Of a stretch of DNA of 64,000 nt, positions 1 to 8,360 are shown one piece after another (the first letter of the stretch is position 1; the number at the start of each line of letters is the position of its first letter). The notes beneath the pieces are model-generated. The model ran no database searches, was not told the origin of the DNA, and saw only the letters and a program-made list of their open reading frames with translations. The position numbers and the translations under genes were made by a program. Source of the DNA: Paenibacillus terrae (GTDB lineage: Bacteria; Bacillota; Bacilli; Paenibacillales; Paenibacillaceae); the NCBI RefSeq assembly GCF_000943545.1, contig NZ_JTHP01000002.1, positions 124,001-188,000 of the forward strand, given 5' to 3'.

Positions 1-960
1 GCGATCCGCAAAGCGGAAGCAGTAAGCTTGTTGACCTCCCCGGTCATCGTATGGTTTAACCGGATTATGTATCCGTTTATCTGGCTCCTGAATGGCTCGG
101 CCAACCGTTTGGTTCGTTTGTTTGGTCTTCAACCGGCAAGCGAGCATGAGGAAGCGCATTCTCAGGAGGAAATTCAGATCATTTTGTCCGAAAGCGTGGA
201 AAGTGGTAAGATCAATAACACCGAATATGGCTACGTGAATCGTATCTTTGCTTTTGACGAGACCGTTGCCAAAGAAATTATGGTGCCACGTACAGATATG
301 GTATGCTTGTTTACGAATCGCTCGCTGAAAGAAAACATGCTGACCATTCACGAAGAGCAGTATACCCGTTTTCCGGTGGCGACAGAGAACAAGGATCAGA
401 TCATCGGTATGGTTAATACCAAGCAGTTGTTCCTTGAGTATGACCGCAACCCTGAGCTTGATTTCAATAGTCTGATTCAACCGATCCTGACTGTTCCGGA
501 AGTTATACCTGTCAACACGCTGCTCAAACGCATGCAGAAGGAGCAGGTTCATATCGCCCTACTCGTCGATGAATACGGCGGAACCTCCGGTCTAATTACT
601 ATTGAGGATATTTTGGAGGAAATTGTTGGCGAAATCCGTGACGAATTTGATAAGGATGAACGGAAGGAAATCGAGAAATTGACGGAGAACAGTTATTTGA
701 TGGATGGCAAGGTGATGCTTTCCGATCTGAGTGATCTGACTGGCTTGACGTTGGACGATGAGGACGTGGATACTGTCGGAGGGTGGGTGTATAGTCGGGT
801 TCCAGAACCGAGACAGGGCAAGGAATTCATAGAAGATGATGTGAAATTTATCATTCGGGAAATGGGTAAAAATCGTATTCGGCGGGTGGAGATTATTCTA
901 CACAATGAATCTCCTGTATCTGAGTTGGAAGCGGAATCGGACACTTCTTCCCGGGAGTGA
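1..960 (+). CDS. CNNM/CorC-family membrane protein with CBS pair (5' partial)
   Basis: The reading frame is open from base 1, so the gene begins upstream and about 319 codons are visible. The family (often labelled hemolysin/TlyC or CorC) is linked to magnesium and other divalent cation efflux at the cell membrane. The visible part starts in the last membrane segment of the CNNM domain, followed by the acidic linker (SQEEIQIILSES). Two CBS modules follow, with the signatures KEIMVPRTDM and LVDEYGGTSGLITIED, then a C-terminal CorC_HlyC domain ending in a short acidic, Ser-rich tail. A perfect 9-bp hairpin and uppP follow on the same strand. The family call is firm. The transported ion cannot be read from sequence. 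Confidence 0.9.
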   Translation, partial: AIRKAEAVSLLTSPVIVWFNRIMYPFIWLLNGSANRLVRLFGLQPASEHEEAHSQEEIQIILSESVESGKINNTEYGYVNRIFAFDETVAKEIMVPRTDMVCLFTNRSLKENMLTIHEEQYTRFPVATENKDQIIGMVNTKQLFLEYDRNPELDFNSLIQPILTVPEVIPVNTLLKRMQKEQVHIALLVDEYGGTSGLITIEDILEEIVGEIRDEFDKDERKEIEKLTENSYLMDGKVMLSDLSDLTGLTLDDEDVDTVGGWVYSRVPEPRQGKEFIEDDVKFIIREMGKNRIRRVEIILHNESPVSELEAESDTSSRE

Positions 961-1032
961 ACCGCTGTGACCTGAGTGGCCTGCACTGTGCACTTGACAC
1001 TTGCGTTCACTCCTACTGAAATGACATACTTC

Positions 1033-1062
1033 CAGGGCAAACGGCTTAGGCCTTTTGCCCTG
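1033..1062 (+). other. Hairpin just upstream of uppP
   Basis: CAGGGCAAA at 1033-1041 pairs perfectly with TTTGCCCTG at the end of the interval, with a second small pairing in the loop. No T-run follows, so it is a weak terminator candidate. It may instead be an mRNA processing or stabilising structure between the CorC-like gene and the uppP ribosome site at 1072-1079. Confidence 0.4.
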
Positions 1063-1088
1063 CACGCGTGTAAGGAGGAACTAGTAAA

Positions 1089-1886
1089 GTGGATATTTTA
1101 TCATCTATTATTATGGGTATTATTGAAGGGCTGACAGAGTTTTTGCCGGTCTCTTCGACGGGTCATATGATCCTGACGGCTGATCTTCTGGGGTTAAACA
1201 CGGAGAATGATACAGTCAAAACGTTCGAGGTTATTGTGCAGTTGGGTGCTGTGCTGGCGGTCGTCGTATTGTACTGGCGCAGGTTCCTAAGCCTGTTTGA
1301 TTTCAGACGCAGAATCTCGACTCAGCCGCGTCTAAACCTGCTACACATTATTTTGGCCATGATTCCTGCGGGTGTGATTGGCGTGCTGTTCCGTGATGTA
1401 ATCAAGCAATACCTGTTTGGTCCTCAAACCGTTCTGTACAGTCTGGTCATCGGAGGCTTGCTAATGATCGCGGCTGAAAAATTCCATCCGCCCATTAAAT
1501 CGCATACGGTGGATGACATTACGTATAAGCAGGCTTTTACGATTGGCTTGTTCCAGGTCCTGGCTTTATGGCCGGGCTTCTCCCGTTCAGGCTCAACCAT
1601 GTCCGGGGGCCTATTCGCCCGTGTAAGCCATACAGCAGCCGCTGAATTTACATTTTTGGTTTCTGTTCCAGTCATGCTGGGCGCATCGGGCATTGATATG
1701 ATCAAAAGCATGGACCATCTGTCCATGAGCGATTTTCCGGTGTTCGCGGCAGGCTTTATCACTGCCTTTATCGTCGGAATGCTGGCGATCAAAACGTTCC
1801 TCGGTCTGCTCAAACGCTTGAGCCTGACTTCATTCGCCATCTACCGCTTCGTACTGGCGGCTGTGTTCTTCTTCATTATTTTGTAA
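1089..1886 (+). CDS. uppP: undecaprenyl-diphosphatase (BacA/UppP)
   Basis: A 265-residue polytopic membrane protein of the normal length for UppP. It dephosphorylates undecaprenyl pyrophosphate, recycling the lipid carrier of cell-wall synthesis and giving bacitracin tolerance. The two family signatures are present: [15 protein letters not shown] near the N-terminus and [13 protein letters not shown] near residue 160. The start is GTG at 1089, chosen because AAGGAGGA at 1072-1079 precedes it and the product begins at the usual family position. It may be co-transcribed with the upstream CorC-like gene, and a strong bidirectional terminator follows. Confidence 0.95.
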   Translation: MDILSSIIMGIIEGLTEFLPVSSTGHMILTADLLGLNTENDTVKTFEVIVQLGAVLAVVVLYWRRFLSLFDFRRRISTQPRLNLLHIILAMIPAGVIGVLFRDVIKQYLFGPQTVLYSLVIGGLLMIAAEKFHPPIKSHTVDDITYKQAFTIGLFQVLALWPGFSRSGSTMSGGLFARVSHTAAAEFTFLVSVPVMLGASGIDMIKSMDHLSMSDFPVFAAGFITAFIVGMLAIKTFLGLLKRLSLTSFAIYRFVLAAVFFFIIL

Positions 1887-1948
1887 GCTGTTGTTTGTTG
1901 CCGCAAAGCCTTCATGCTTTTCAGCAATTACAGCTCGTTTCGTATGAC

Positions 1949-2001
1949 AAAAAAGGGTTATCCCATAGGCTTAATTTGTCAGCCATGGGATAACCCTTTT
2001 T
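1949..2001. terminator. bidirectional intrinsic terminator
   Basis: AAAAAGGGTTATCCCA and TGGGATAACCCTTTTT form a long perfect stem around a 19-nt loop. A/T tracts lie on both sides. It sits between convergent uppP and the thioredoxin gene and can serve both. Confidence 0.9.
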
Positions 2002-2026
2002 CTATTTCAGCATTTTGCATCATTCA

Positions 2027-2353
2027 TTATTGTTTTGATTCCAACGTGGTCAGGTATTCGGAAATTTGTGCTGGCGTCTTGGCATATTTGCTGTGCAAAT
2101 GAGCAATTTTTTCGCCGTTACGGAAAACAAGCAGGCTCGGAATTCCACGCACCTGATTTTCTTCAGCAATCGGCTGGAATTTCTCAGCATCAAGCGCAAA
2201 GAAACGCTTATCCGCATTTTCCTCGATAATGCCACCCATGAATTTATCCAGTGTCTTGCAATCCGGACACCAGGTTGTATCAAATTTTACGACCGTCAAG
2301 CCGTCACCGTTAATCAAATCCTGATACTGCTGCTGTGATTCGATGCGTTCCAT
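2027..2353 (-). CDS. thioredoxin-family protein, active site WCPDC
   Basis: A 108-residue cytoplasmic thioredoxin fold with redox cysteines C29 and C32 in WCPDC and a cis-proline in RGIPSLLVF near residue 72. It has no signal peptide or membrane segment. The CPDC centre differs from the CGPC of housekeeping TrxA and is usual in small thioredoxin-like proteins of Bacillales, so it is probably an accessory thiol reductant. The ATG is preceded by AGGAGG on the minus strand (2365-2370 region). It appears to be a single-gene transcript ending in the shared terminator with uppP. The physiological partner is unknown. Confidence 0.88.
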   Translation of the reverse strand: MERIESQQQYQDLINGDGLTVVKFDTTWCPDCKTLDKFMGGIIEENADKRFFALDAEKFQPIAEENQVRGIPSLLVFRNGEKIAHLHSKYAKTPAQISEYLTTLESKQ

Positions 2354-2560
2354 TTGTTGGTTCCTCCTAGAGTATATTTATGAACGTCTCCATACTCAAA
2401 TATGGATTATAAACCTGAGCTTATTCTTATATTGTAATGATTCTTTCATATATTGCAACTATGGCAAGTACACGTTCAAAAGTATGAACCAATTTATCGG
2501 CTGGCAAATCGCATTTCCGACCGTGTGACAAAGATCCCCTCTGCCCTACCTGTGCTCATA

Positions 2561-3472
2561 TTAACGGTATTGCGCATCATAGCGGTTAGCCCGGCTAATC
2601 TGCTGTAGCGCCTCCCGCTCCTGTTGGGTTAACGGCGGGAGACTCGCTGCTGCGATATTATGCTCCAATTGTCCCAAAGAGCTTGCACCCGGGATGACAG
2701 CAGCAACAGCCGGGTGAGACAGGCTATAACGGATAGCTGTCTGCCCCATGCTGCGCTCTGCACTCGTAAATGCCTTTAATTGCTTGCGTAAGTCCAGCAG
2801 CTCTGCCTCTTCGTAGTCCAGATAGCCCTTGGCTACCTTGCCTTCTCCTTCATCGGTCAATACGCCGCTGGCAACAGGCCCGCGTGCAATGACGCTGATT
2901 CCCCGATCCTGAAGTAATGACAGTACCTCTTCCTCTGCCCGACGGTCCAGCAAGCTATATTGATTCATGACGCTGACGATATTCGAACGCTCGACATATT
3001 CACGGATGACGTGAGGACGAATCGAAGAAATGCCATAATAACGGATGACCCCCTCCCTTTTGAGCTGTTCAAAAGCTTCAATCGTTTCGTCGATGGGGTC
3101 GTCAATCGTTCCTCCGTGGAGCTGATACAGGTCGATATAGTCCGTCCCCAGGCGGCGCAGGCTTTCTTTGACCGCAGACAGAATATATTCCTTGGACGGG
3201 TCCCACCCCCAGCCCTCCTGGCCCGGCATACGCCGATTACCGACCTTGGTCGCCAAAACGACATCTTGACGCCGTCCACGGATCGCTGCACCCACGATTT
3301 CCTCATTACGTCCGTGGTGGTATAAATCCGCCGTATCCAGCAGGTTCACGCCCCGATCCAGCGCTTCATGGATCAGGTAGACACCTTGCTGTTCCTCCGT
3401 ACCGACCGACATACAGCCCAAGCCAATCTCGCCTACCAGCAAATCCGAAGACCCCAGACGATTTTTCTTCAT
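2561..3472 (-). CDS. aldo/keto reductase
   Basis: A 303-residue NADPH-dependent aldo/keto reductase of the large AKR (TIM-barrel) family. The N-terminal GEIGLGCMSVG strand is typical. The catalytic residues are recognisable: Asp and Tyr in DTADLYHHG near residues 46-54, Lys in VVLATKVG near 77, and His in YQLHGG near 119. The C-terminal cofactor stretch AVIPGASSLGQLEHN is also present. The length is normal. No operon partner is evident: the next upstream minus-strand gene lies 240 bases away across a hairpin. Substrates of this subgroup (ketones, sugars, aldehydes) cannot be predicted. Confidence 0.92.
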   Translation of the reverse strand: MKKNRLGSSDLLVGEIGLGCMSVGTEEQQGVYLIHEALDRGVNLLDTADLYHHGRNEEIVGAAIRGRRQDVVLATKVGNRRMPGQEGWGWDPSKEYILSAVKESLRRLGTDYIDLYQLHGGTIDDPIDETIEAFEQLKREGVIRYYGISSIRPHVIREYVERSNIVSVMNQYSLLDRRAEEEVLSLLQDRGISVIARGPVASGVLTDEGEGKVAKGYLDYEEAELLDLRKQLKAFTSAERSMGQTAIRYSLSHPAVAAVIPGASSLGQLEHNIAAASLPPLTQQEREALQQISRANRYDAQYR

Positions 3473-3540
3473 ACATGGGTTCCCTCACTTTCATTAGCGT
3501 GTAACATTAAATTTTGAATATTACTCTATTATACGCAAAA

Positions 3541-3595
3541 AATAACCCCAAAGGACATAGAGACTCCACGTTCTCCAATCCTTTGGGATTATTGC
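3541..3595. terminator. hairpin, possible terminator
   Basis: AATAACCCCAAAGGA and TCCTTTGGGATTATT pair over 15 positions with one G-U type mismatch, around a loop of about 23 nt. It lies in the 243-base gap between the siderophore operon end and the aldo/keto reductase start, and most likely ends transcription of yclNOPQ. The T-run is weak. Confidence 0.45.
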
Positions 3596-3618
3596 ATAAA
3601 ATCCATATTACATTCGTG

Positions 3619-3708
3619 CTATCGGAACAACCACTTGATGGCCTCGGGGAATTGACGCTGGAAATCCAGATGACCTTTCATCGTATGCAACTCTCCATCG
3701 TGTACCTG
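3619..3708 (-). pseudogene. short C-terminal remnant of an unidentified protein
   Basis: Directly after the yclQ stop, another minus-strand frame runs 29 codons from a TAA to a TAG stop and includes KGHLDFQRQFPEAIKWLF. This amphipathic tail resembles the last helix of alpha/beta hydrolase-type proteins, and esterases often sit next to siderophore importers. No start, ribosome site or body of the protein remains, so it is at best a decayed fragment. Homology is a guess from memory. Confidence 0.2.
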
Positions 3709-3715
3709 TTATCCA

Positions 3716-4699
3716 TTACAACGCGGCGTCAATTTCCTTGATCATTTCCGATACGGATTCCAGACCATTACCTGACAGGTACCAGTAGTTCGGGTCAAGA
3801 TACACAATATGACCGTTTTTAAATGCATTGGTTTTCTTCACCAGCTCGTTTTCAATCGTTTGTTTGCCTGTAACCTGTTCCTTGCCTTCCTCTACCACGA
3901 CTGCTCCACGGTCAACGACAAAGATGTAATCCGGATTTTTTTGCTGTACATATTCAAAAGAAACCTTTTGTCCATGCGTGGATACTTTAATGTCAGGATC
4001 TACAGGGGTTACGCCGAAAGCATCATGAATGATACCGAAGCGGGATTGTGAGCCATATGCGCTCAGGCTTCCTTCATTCGTCAGCACGATCAGTCCTTTA
4101 GCTTTGCTCGCTACAGCCTTGTCATGTACGGCCTTGATGGAGCTATCAATCGCAGCCAGCTCCTGCTTGGCAGCATCCTCTTTGTTGAAGATTTGACCCA
4201 GTGTTTCAACGTTTTTCTTAAAGGAGTTTATATAATCTTTGGTGTCTACAGCCAACGAAATGGTTGGTGCAATTTTGCTCAATTCTTTGTACGCATCTGC
4301 TTGTCTGCCACCGATGATGATCAATTCAGGAGACAGATCGCTGATCTTCTCGTAATCCGGTTCAAACAGCGTGCCCGCATTTGCATATTTGGAATCTTTA
4401 TATTTGCTCAAATACGTAGGAAGATCCTGCTGTGCTACCGCCGCAACGTCAACACCCAGCTTATCCAACGTATCCAATGAGCCAAAATCAAAAACAACGA
4501 CATTTTTTGGATTAACTTTGACTTGGACCGGGTTTTCATCCAGTGCATGTTTAACTTCGATGGTTTTGGATTCTGTTGTTGCAGCAGAAGATGAGCCGTT
4601 GCCAGTCGCTTCCTGAGTGGCTGGAGCCGCTTTGCCACACGCTGACACGATCAGTACCAGCGCCAGCATCAGCGTTAAAAACATCATATTTTTCTTCAT
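3716..4699 (-). CDS. yclQ: siderophore-binding lipoprotein, YclQ type
   Basis: A 327-residue substrate-binding lipoprotein of a class III iron-siderophore ABC importer. The signal peptide ends in a lipobox with Cys at residue 21 (VSACGK), followed by a Ser/Thr-rich linker and a two-lobed FecB/BtuF-like fold (VVVFDFGSLDTLDKLGV, PELIIIGGRQA). It is the last gene of four, in the same order as yclN-O-P-Q of Bacillus subtilis, which imports petrobactin and related catecholates. It sits 12 bases after the ATPase gene. The operon is preceded by a perfect Fur box, so iron repression is expected. Siderophore specificity is inferred from operon synteny. Confidence 0.85.
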   Translation of the reverse strand: MKKNMMFLTLMLALVLIVSACGKAAPATQEATGNGSSSAATTESKTIEVKHALDENPVQVKVNPKNVVVFDFGSLDTLDKLGVDVAAVAQQDLPTYLSKYKDSKYANAGTLFEPDYEKISDLSPELIIIGGRQADAYKELSKIAPTISLAVDTKDYINSFKKNVETLGQIFNKEDAAKQELAAIDSSIKAVHDKAVASKAKGLIVLTNEGSLSAYGSQSRFGIIHDAFGVTPVDPDIKVSTHGQKVSFEYVQQKNPDYIFVVDRGAVVVEEGKEQVTGKQTIENELVKKTNAFKNGHIVYLDPNYWYLSGNGLESVSEMIKEIDAAL

Positions 4700-4711
4700 T
4701 TTACATTCCCC

Positions 4712-5470
4712 CTATGTGAAATAAACGCAAATTTTATGATCACCGATCTGTTGAATCGGAATATCCATATCGTACAAATCCTTTAATACTTGACTATCAA
4801 TCATTTCGTCAGCGGTTCCCTGCTTCAGTAGCCTGCCGTCCTTCATCCCCACAATATAGTCCGAATAGCAGGAGGCAAAGTTAATGTCGTGAAGCACGAC
4901 CAGAATCGTTTTGCCCAGATCATCCACCAAACCGCGTAGCGTCTTCATAATCTGAACCGAATGCTTCATATCCAAATTGTTCAGCGGCTCATCGAGCAGT
5001 ATGTATTCCGTGTCCTGAGCCAAAATCATGGCAATAAAAGCCCGCTGTCGCTGTCCCCCACTAAGCAAATCAATATGCTTGTCCTTCATATCCTCCAGTC
5101 CCATGTAGGCCATAGACTGCTCCACCATTTTGCGATCCTCGCTGTTCAATCTACCCTTGGAATAAGGAAAACGGCCGAAGCTGACCAGCTCCTTCACGGT
5201 TAAGCGGATATTGACATCATTGGTCTGTTTTAAAATGGATATCTTCCGGGCCAGCTCCTCACTTTTCGTCAGGCTCACGGCCTGCCCGTCAATCAGGATT
5301 TCACCCTCATCGCTGTCCGTCAGACGACTGATCATCGACAACAACGTGCTTTTTCCCGCGCCATTAGGTCCAATAAAGGAGGTAATGGTGCCTTTCGGTA
5401 CGGTGACGGATACCTGATCCACCACATTTTTATTCCCGTAGCGTTTGGATACGTTTTTGACTTCTACCAT
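4712..5470 (-). CDS. yclP: siderophore ABC importer ATPase, YclP type
   Basis: A 252-residue ATP-binding subunit located on the inner face of the membrane. Walker A is GPNGAGKST near residue 33, the signature is LSGGQRQR near 137, Walker B is YILLDEP and the H-loop is VVLHDINFA. Length and sequence match the YclP/FecE group closely, including the segments VSFGRFPYS and NNLDMKHSVQIMKTL. Its start overlaps the end of yclO by 7 bases, indicating translational coupling. It drives import with the YclN/YclO permeases and the YclQ lipoprotein. Confidence 0.92.
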   Translation of the reverse strand: MVEVKNVSKRYGNKNVVDQVSVTVPKGTITSFIGPNGAGKSTLLSMISRLTDSDEGEILIDGQAVSLTKSEELARKISILKQTNDVNIRLTVKELVSFGRFPYSKGRLNSEDRKMVEQSMAYMGLEDMKDKHIDLLSGGQRQRAFIAMILAQDTEYILLDEPLNNLDMKHSVQIMKTLRGLVDDLGKTILVVLHDINFASCYSDYIVGMKDGRLLKQGTADEMIDSQVLKDLYDMDIPIQQIGDHKICVYFT

Positions 5471-6414
5471 GATTTATTCTCCCGCAGCAAAAGGTACAGG
5501 AAGTACACCCCCCCGATAAAGTTAATAATGACGCTGACCGTTGTCGATAAGTCGAATACTCTCTCTGCCAGCAGTTGGCAGCCTGCCAATGCAATGACAC
5601 TGACACAGATGGAGGACGGAATAATATATCTGTGCCGATAGGTCTTCATCACCTGATAGGCCACATTCGCCACAATCAACCCGAGAAAAGTAATCGGTCC
5701 GACGAGCGCCGTGGAAATGGAGATGAGAATCGCTACGATCACCAGCAATCTTTTGATAATAAAACCGTACGGAAGCCCCAAGTTAATCGCATGCTCCCGT
5801 CCGAGCGACAGCACATCCAGATACTTGATGAACCTCCACGCATAAGCGAATACGAGCACTAGAATCACGACTGACAGCCACAGCAGCTCGGTGTTCACAT
5901 TGCTAAAGCTGGCAAAGCTTTTGTCCTGAATTTTGGCATATTCGTTCGGATCAATCAGCACTTCCATAAAGGTAGATAAACTGTTGAACAGCGTGCCGAA
6001 CACCAGACCGATCAGCAGAAGAACATAAATCCCGCGTCCGTCTTTGCGAAAAATTAATTTGTACAATAAACCCGCGAACAGCACCATCAGTCCCACAGAT
6101 AATAAGAAATTCAGCTCTCTGCTGGTCGAAATGAACGGTACGGAGCCAAATGCAAAAACAATGGTCGTCTGAATCAGCATATACAGTGAATCCAGTCCGA
6201 TAATGCCCGGGGTCAAAATTTTGTTATTGGTAATCGTCTGGAAAATAACCGTTGCAAAAGCAATCGATCCACCTGTCAGGATGAAGGCTGCGATCTTTTT
6301 CAATCTTCGTGGCAGCGCGTAGTGCCAGGTATGCGGAAGATCTATAAACACGAAAGCAGCAATCAACAGAAGCGCGGCAGCGGCTAATATGCCGATTTTT
6401 AATTTAGGATTCAT
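5464..6414 (-). CDS. yclO: siderophore ABC importer permease, YclO type
   Basis: A 316-residue FecCD-family permease with about eight or nine hydrophobic segments and the conserved region GPITFLGLIVANVAYQ that contacts the ATPase. It is the second of two permeases and would form a heterodimer with the preceding gene. The start overlaps the end of yclN by 11 bases, and the end overlaps yclP by 7. The N-terminus is basic and short, as usual for the family. Function follows from operon order and family. Confidence 0.9.
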   Translation of the reverse strand: MNPKLKIGILAAAALLLIAAFVFIDLPHTWHYALPRRLKKIAAFILTGGSIAFATVIFQTITNNKILTPGIIGLDSLYMLIQTTIVFAFGSVPFISTSRELNFLLSVGLMVLFAGLLYKLIFRKDGRGIYVLLLIGLVFGTLFNSLSTFMEVLIDPNEYAKIQDKSFASFSNVNTELLWLSVVILVLVFAYAWRFIKYLDVLSLGREHAINLGLPYGFIIKRLLVIVAILISISTALVGPITFLGLIVANVAYQVMKTYRHRYIIPSSICVSVIALAGCQLLAERVFDLSTTVSVIINFIGGVYFLYLLLRENKSW

Positions 6415-7357
6415 AAGCCCTTCTCCTCAACAGCAAATACAAGAACAACGCGCTCCCGATCACACCAACCGTAAGCCCTACAGATATTTCATACGGATAA
6501 ATGATGACCCGTCCCAAAATATCGCAAAACAGCACAAAGACGGCGCCCAAGGTCGCGGTATGGGCCAAACTTTTTTTTAGATTATCGCCCATATACATGC
6601 TGACCAGATTCGGTACAACCAGCCCCAGAAAAGGGATCGTTCCCACGGTCAATATGACTACGGAGGAAACCAAAGCCACGATCACCAGACCAACATTGAC
6701 GGTGCGCTTGTAATGTACGCCCAAATTTGCCGCAAAATCCTCGCCCATGCCTGCAATTGTGAAACGATTCGCATATATGTACGCTAATGCAACCAAAGGA
6801 ACACTAAGATACAGCATCTCATAGCGACCACTCATCACCAGTGAAAAATCACCCTGCATCCACGAGGAAATGCTTTGGATCAGATTGTATTTATAGGCGA
6901 AAAAGGTCGTCACCGAATTTAAAATGCCCCCGAACATTAAACCGACCAGCGGGATAAATACCGGGTCCTTGAAACGGATTCTATCCAGTATTTTCATGAA
7001 AATCAGTGTCCCCGCCAGGGCAAACCCGAAAGCCGTCAGCATCTTCGTCCAAAATCCTGCCGCTCCAAACACCATAATAGCCATCAGCACACCCAATCGT
7101 GCCGCATCCATCGTCCCTGCAGTGGTGGGAGATACAAATCGGTTCCGGGTAAGCTGCTGCATAATGAGCCCACAGATACTCATACTCGCCCCTGCGATAA
7201 TGATGCTGATCAAACGTGGGAATCTGCTAATCAGGAGTACCTGCGCCTGATCCTCGGTTAAGTGGAACAAATCAAGTGGAGTTACATCATGAACACCGAT
7301 AAAAACCGAGGCGAAGGCCAGTACCAGAACAGCCAGTATTAAATAACGCAATTTCAT
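6404..7357 (-). CDS. yclN: siderophore ABC importer permease, YclN type
   Basis: A 317-residue FecCD-family permease and the first gene of the iron-siderophore operon. It shows the hallmark GTIPFLGLVVPNLVSM motif and about nine membrane spans. The ribosome site is unremarkable (no clear AGGAGG before the ATG at 7357). The promoter region between 7358 and 7580 holds a perfect Fur box, so the operon is probably derepressed under iron limitation. Confidence 0.9.
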   Translation of the reverse strand: MKLRYLILAVLVLAFASVFIGVHDVTPLDLFHLTEDQAQVLLISRFPRLISIIIAGASMSICGLIMQQLTRNRFVSPTTAGTMDAARLGVLMAIMVFGAAGFWTKMLTAFGFALAGTLIFMKILDRIRFKDPVFIPLVGLMFGGILNSVTTFFAYKYNLIQSISSWMQGDFSLVMSGRYEMLYLSVPLVALAYIYANRFTIAGMGEDFAANLGVHYKRTVNVGLVIVALVSSVVILTVGTIPFLGLVVPNLVSMYMGDNLKKSLAHTATLGAVFVLFCDILGRVIIYPYEISVGLTVGVIGSALFLYLLLRRRAYES

Positions 7358-7426
7358 GTTCTAACCAAGGGAGCCTGTTCTCCAACAACCTGTACCAAGC
7401 TTCGGCCCTGTCCTCCCCTCCAATAA

Positions 7427-7441
7427 TGATAATCATTATCA
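7427..7441 (-). promoter_or_regulatory. Fur box controlling yclNOPQ
   Basis: TGATAATCATTATCA is an exact 7-1-7 inverted repeat matching the Bacillus Fur consensus, extended outward by AA on the left and AA on the right. It lies about 70 bases upstream of the yclN start codon. Fur with iron should repress the operon from here. Confidence 0.9.
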
Positions 7442-7579
7442 AAAATCAACTAGCATAAATTATATCAGTCCTCGCGTATCTGTCAAATCTTTTGAAATGA
7501 ACAAAACATGGAAAAAAAGCCGTCAGGAGCATTCCCAACAGCTTGATCTACTTGATTTTAAAAATTTTGAATCAGGAGC

Positions 7580-8110
7580 TTACGGCTTCCACTCTTCCCG
7601 TAAAAGCCCCATTCGGATCGAATCATAATACTGTCCATTATAAAATCTACACTTTCGAAGCCGGGCCTCCAAGGTCATTCCCAGCTTCTCCCCAACCTTC
7701 ATCATTCGATGGTTTCCTGACCAGGTTGTAAAGCCTACTCTTACTAGAGGTAATGTATTAAACAAATGCGTGATCCACAGTCGAAGTACCCTGGTACCAT
7801 ACCCACTGCTCCAATACTGTGCATCAAAAATACCAATTCCCATTTCAAGCCATTGGGAAGGCTTATGCTCCCAATAGTAGCTAACCGATCCAATGATCTT
7901 ACCTTCCACTTCAATGACCCAATAATCATCTTGCCCGATTCGCTTTTCCTTATCTTTTAAATAATCATCAAAAGAAACTGTCTTATGTTCATAATAAGGC
8001 GCATCCCATTGCTTCCATTCCGGTGCTGCTTCTTTATAAGTTAACGTCCAAAGAGCCTGTAAGTCTTCTTCTGTAACGGGCCTAATGGTTAAATCCTTAT
8101 CCGCATACAT
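7580..8110 (-). CDS. GNAT-family N-acetyltransferase (RimJ/RimL type)
   Basis: A 176-residue acetyltransferase of the RimJ/RimL-like GNAT group. The sequence shows LTIRPVTEEDL at the start, the acetyl-CoA loop region (YWSSGYGTRVLRLWI) and the C-terminal HRMMKVGEKLGMTLEARLR. The start is placed at ATG 8110 because AAAAGGAG at 8119-8126 lies 8 bases ahead. An in-frame ATG at 8140 has no ribosome site. The acceptor (protein N-terminus, small amine or antibiotic) cannot be told. It is a monocistronic gene, separate from the siderophore operon that begins 223 bases further on. Confidence 0.85.
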   Translation of the reverse strand: MYADKDLTIRPVTEEDLQALWTLTYKEAAPEWKQWDAPYYEHKTVSFDDYLKDKEKRIGQDDYWVIEVEGKIIGSVSYYWEHKPSQWLEMGIGIFDAQYWSSGYGTRVLRLWITHLFNTLPLVRVGFTTWSGNHRMMKVGEKLGMTLEARLRKCRFYNGQYYDSIRMGLLREEWKP

Positions 8111-8239
8111 CGAGTACACTCCTTTTATAATAAAATTCATTCTATCTACATTGGGCTATATCGGGCTTTATTGTATCTGCTTTTGCACTATTTCGAATTT
8201 CTATTTTTGTCCATCTTTGGAGTCAGTGTATAATTCAAG

Positions 8240-8280
8240 TTGACAAACAATCCAAAACAATATATCTTAATATCAAGATA
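8240..8280 (+). promoter_or_regulatory. sigma-A promoter with MhqR-like operator
   Basis: TTGACA at 8240-8245 and TATCTT at 8263-8268 are separated by exactly 17 bases. The -10 is the left half of the 18-bp palindrome TATCTTAATATCAAGATA (8263-8280). As I recall, MhqR of B. subtilis binds a TATCT...AGATA palindrome in front of quinone-detoxification genes including mhqO, the probable homologue of the gene downstream. Confidence 0.6.
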
Positions 8281-8360
8281 ATAAATAATAAAGAAAAGTT
8301 TACGACTGTTGATTTTGCTTTGAAAAACCTAATCATATAAAAACCAAGGAGGACAATGAC

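Noticed and set aside
3514-3741. 75-codon plus-strand frame near the yclQ end
   Set aside because: It crosses a hairpin and the antisense of yclQ, with no ribosome site and no protein-like features.
7516-7587. Possible terminator AAGCCGT...ACGGCTT downstream of the GNAT gene
   Set aside because: The right arm overlaps the GNAT stop region and the loop is more than 50 bases, so a functional terminator is not convincing.
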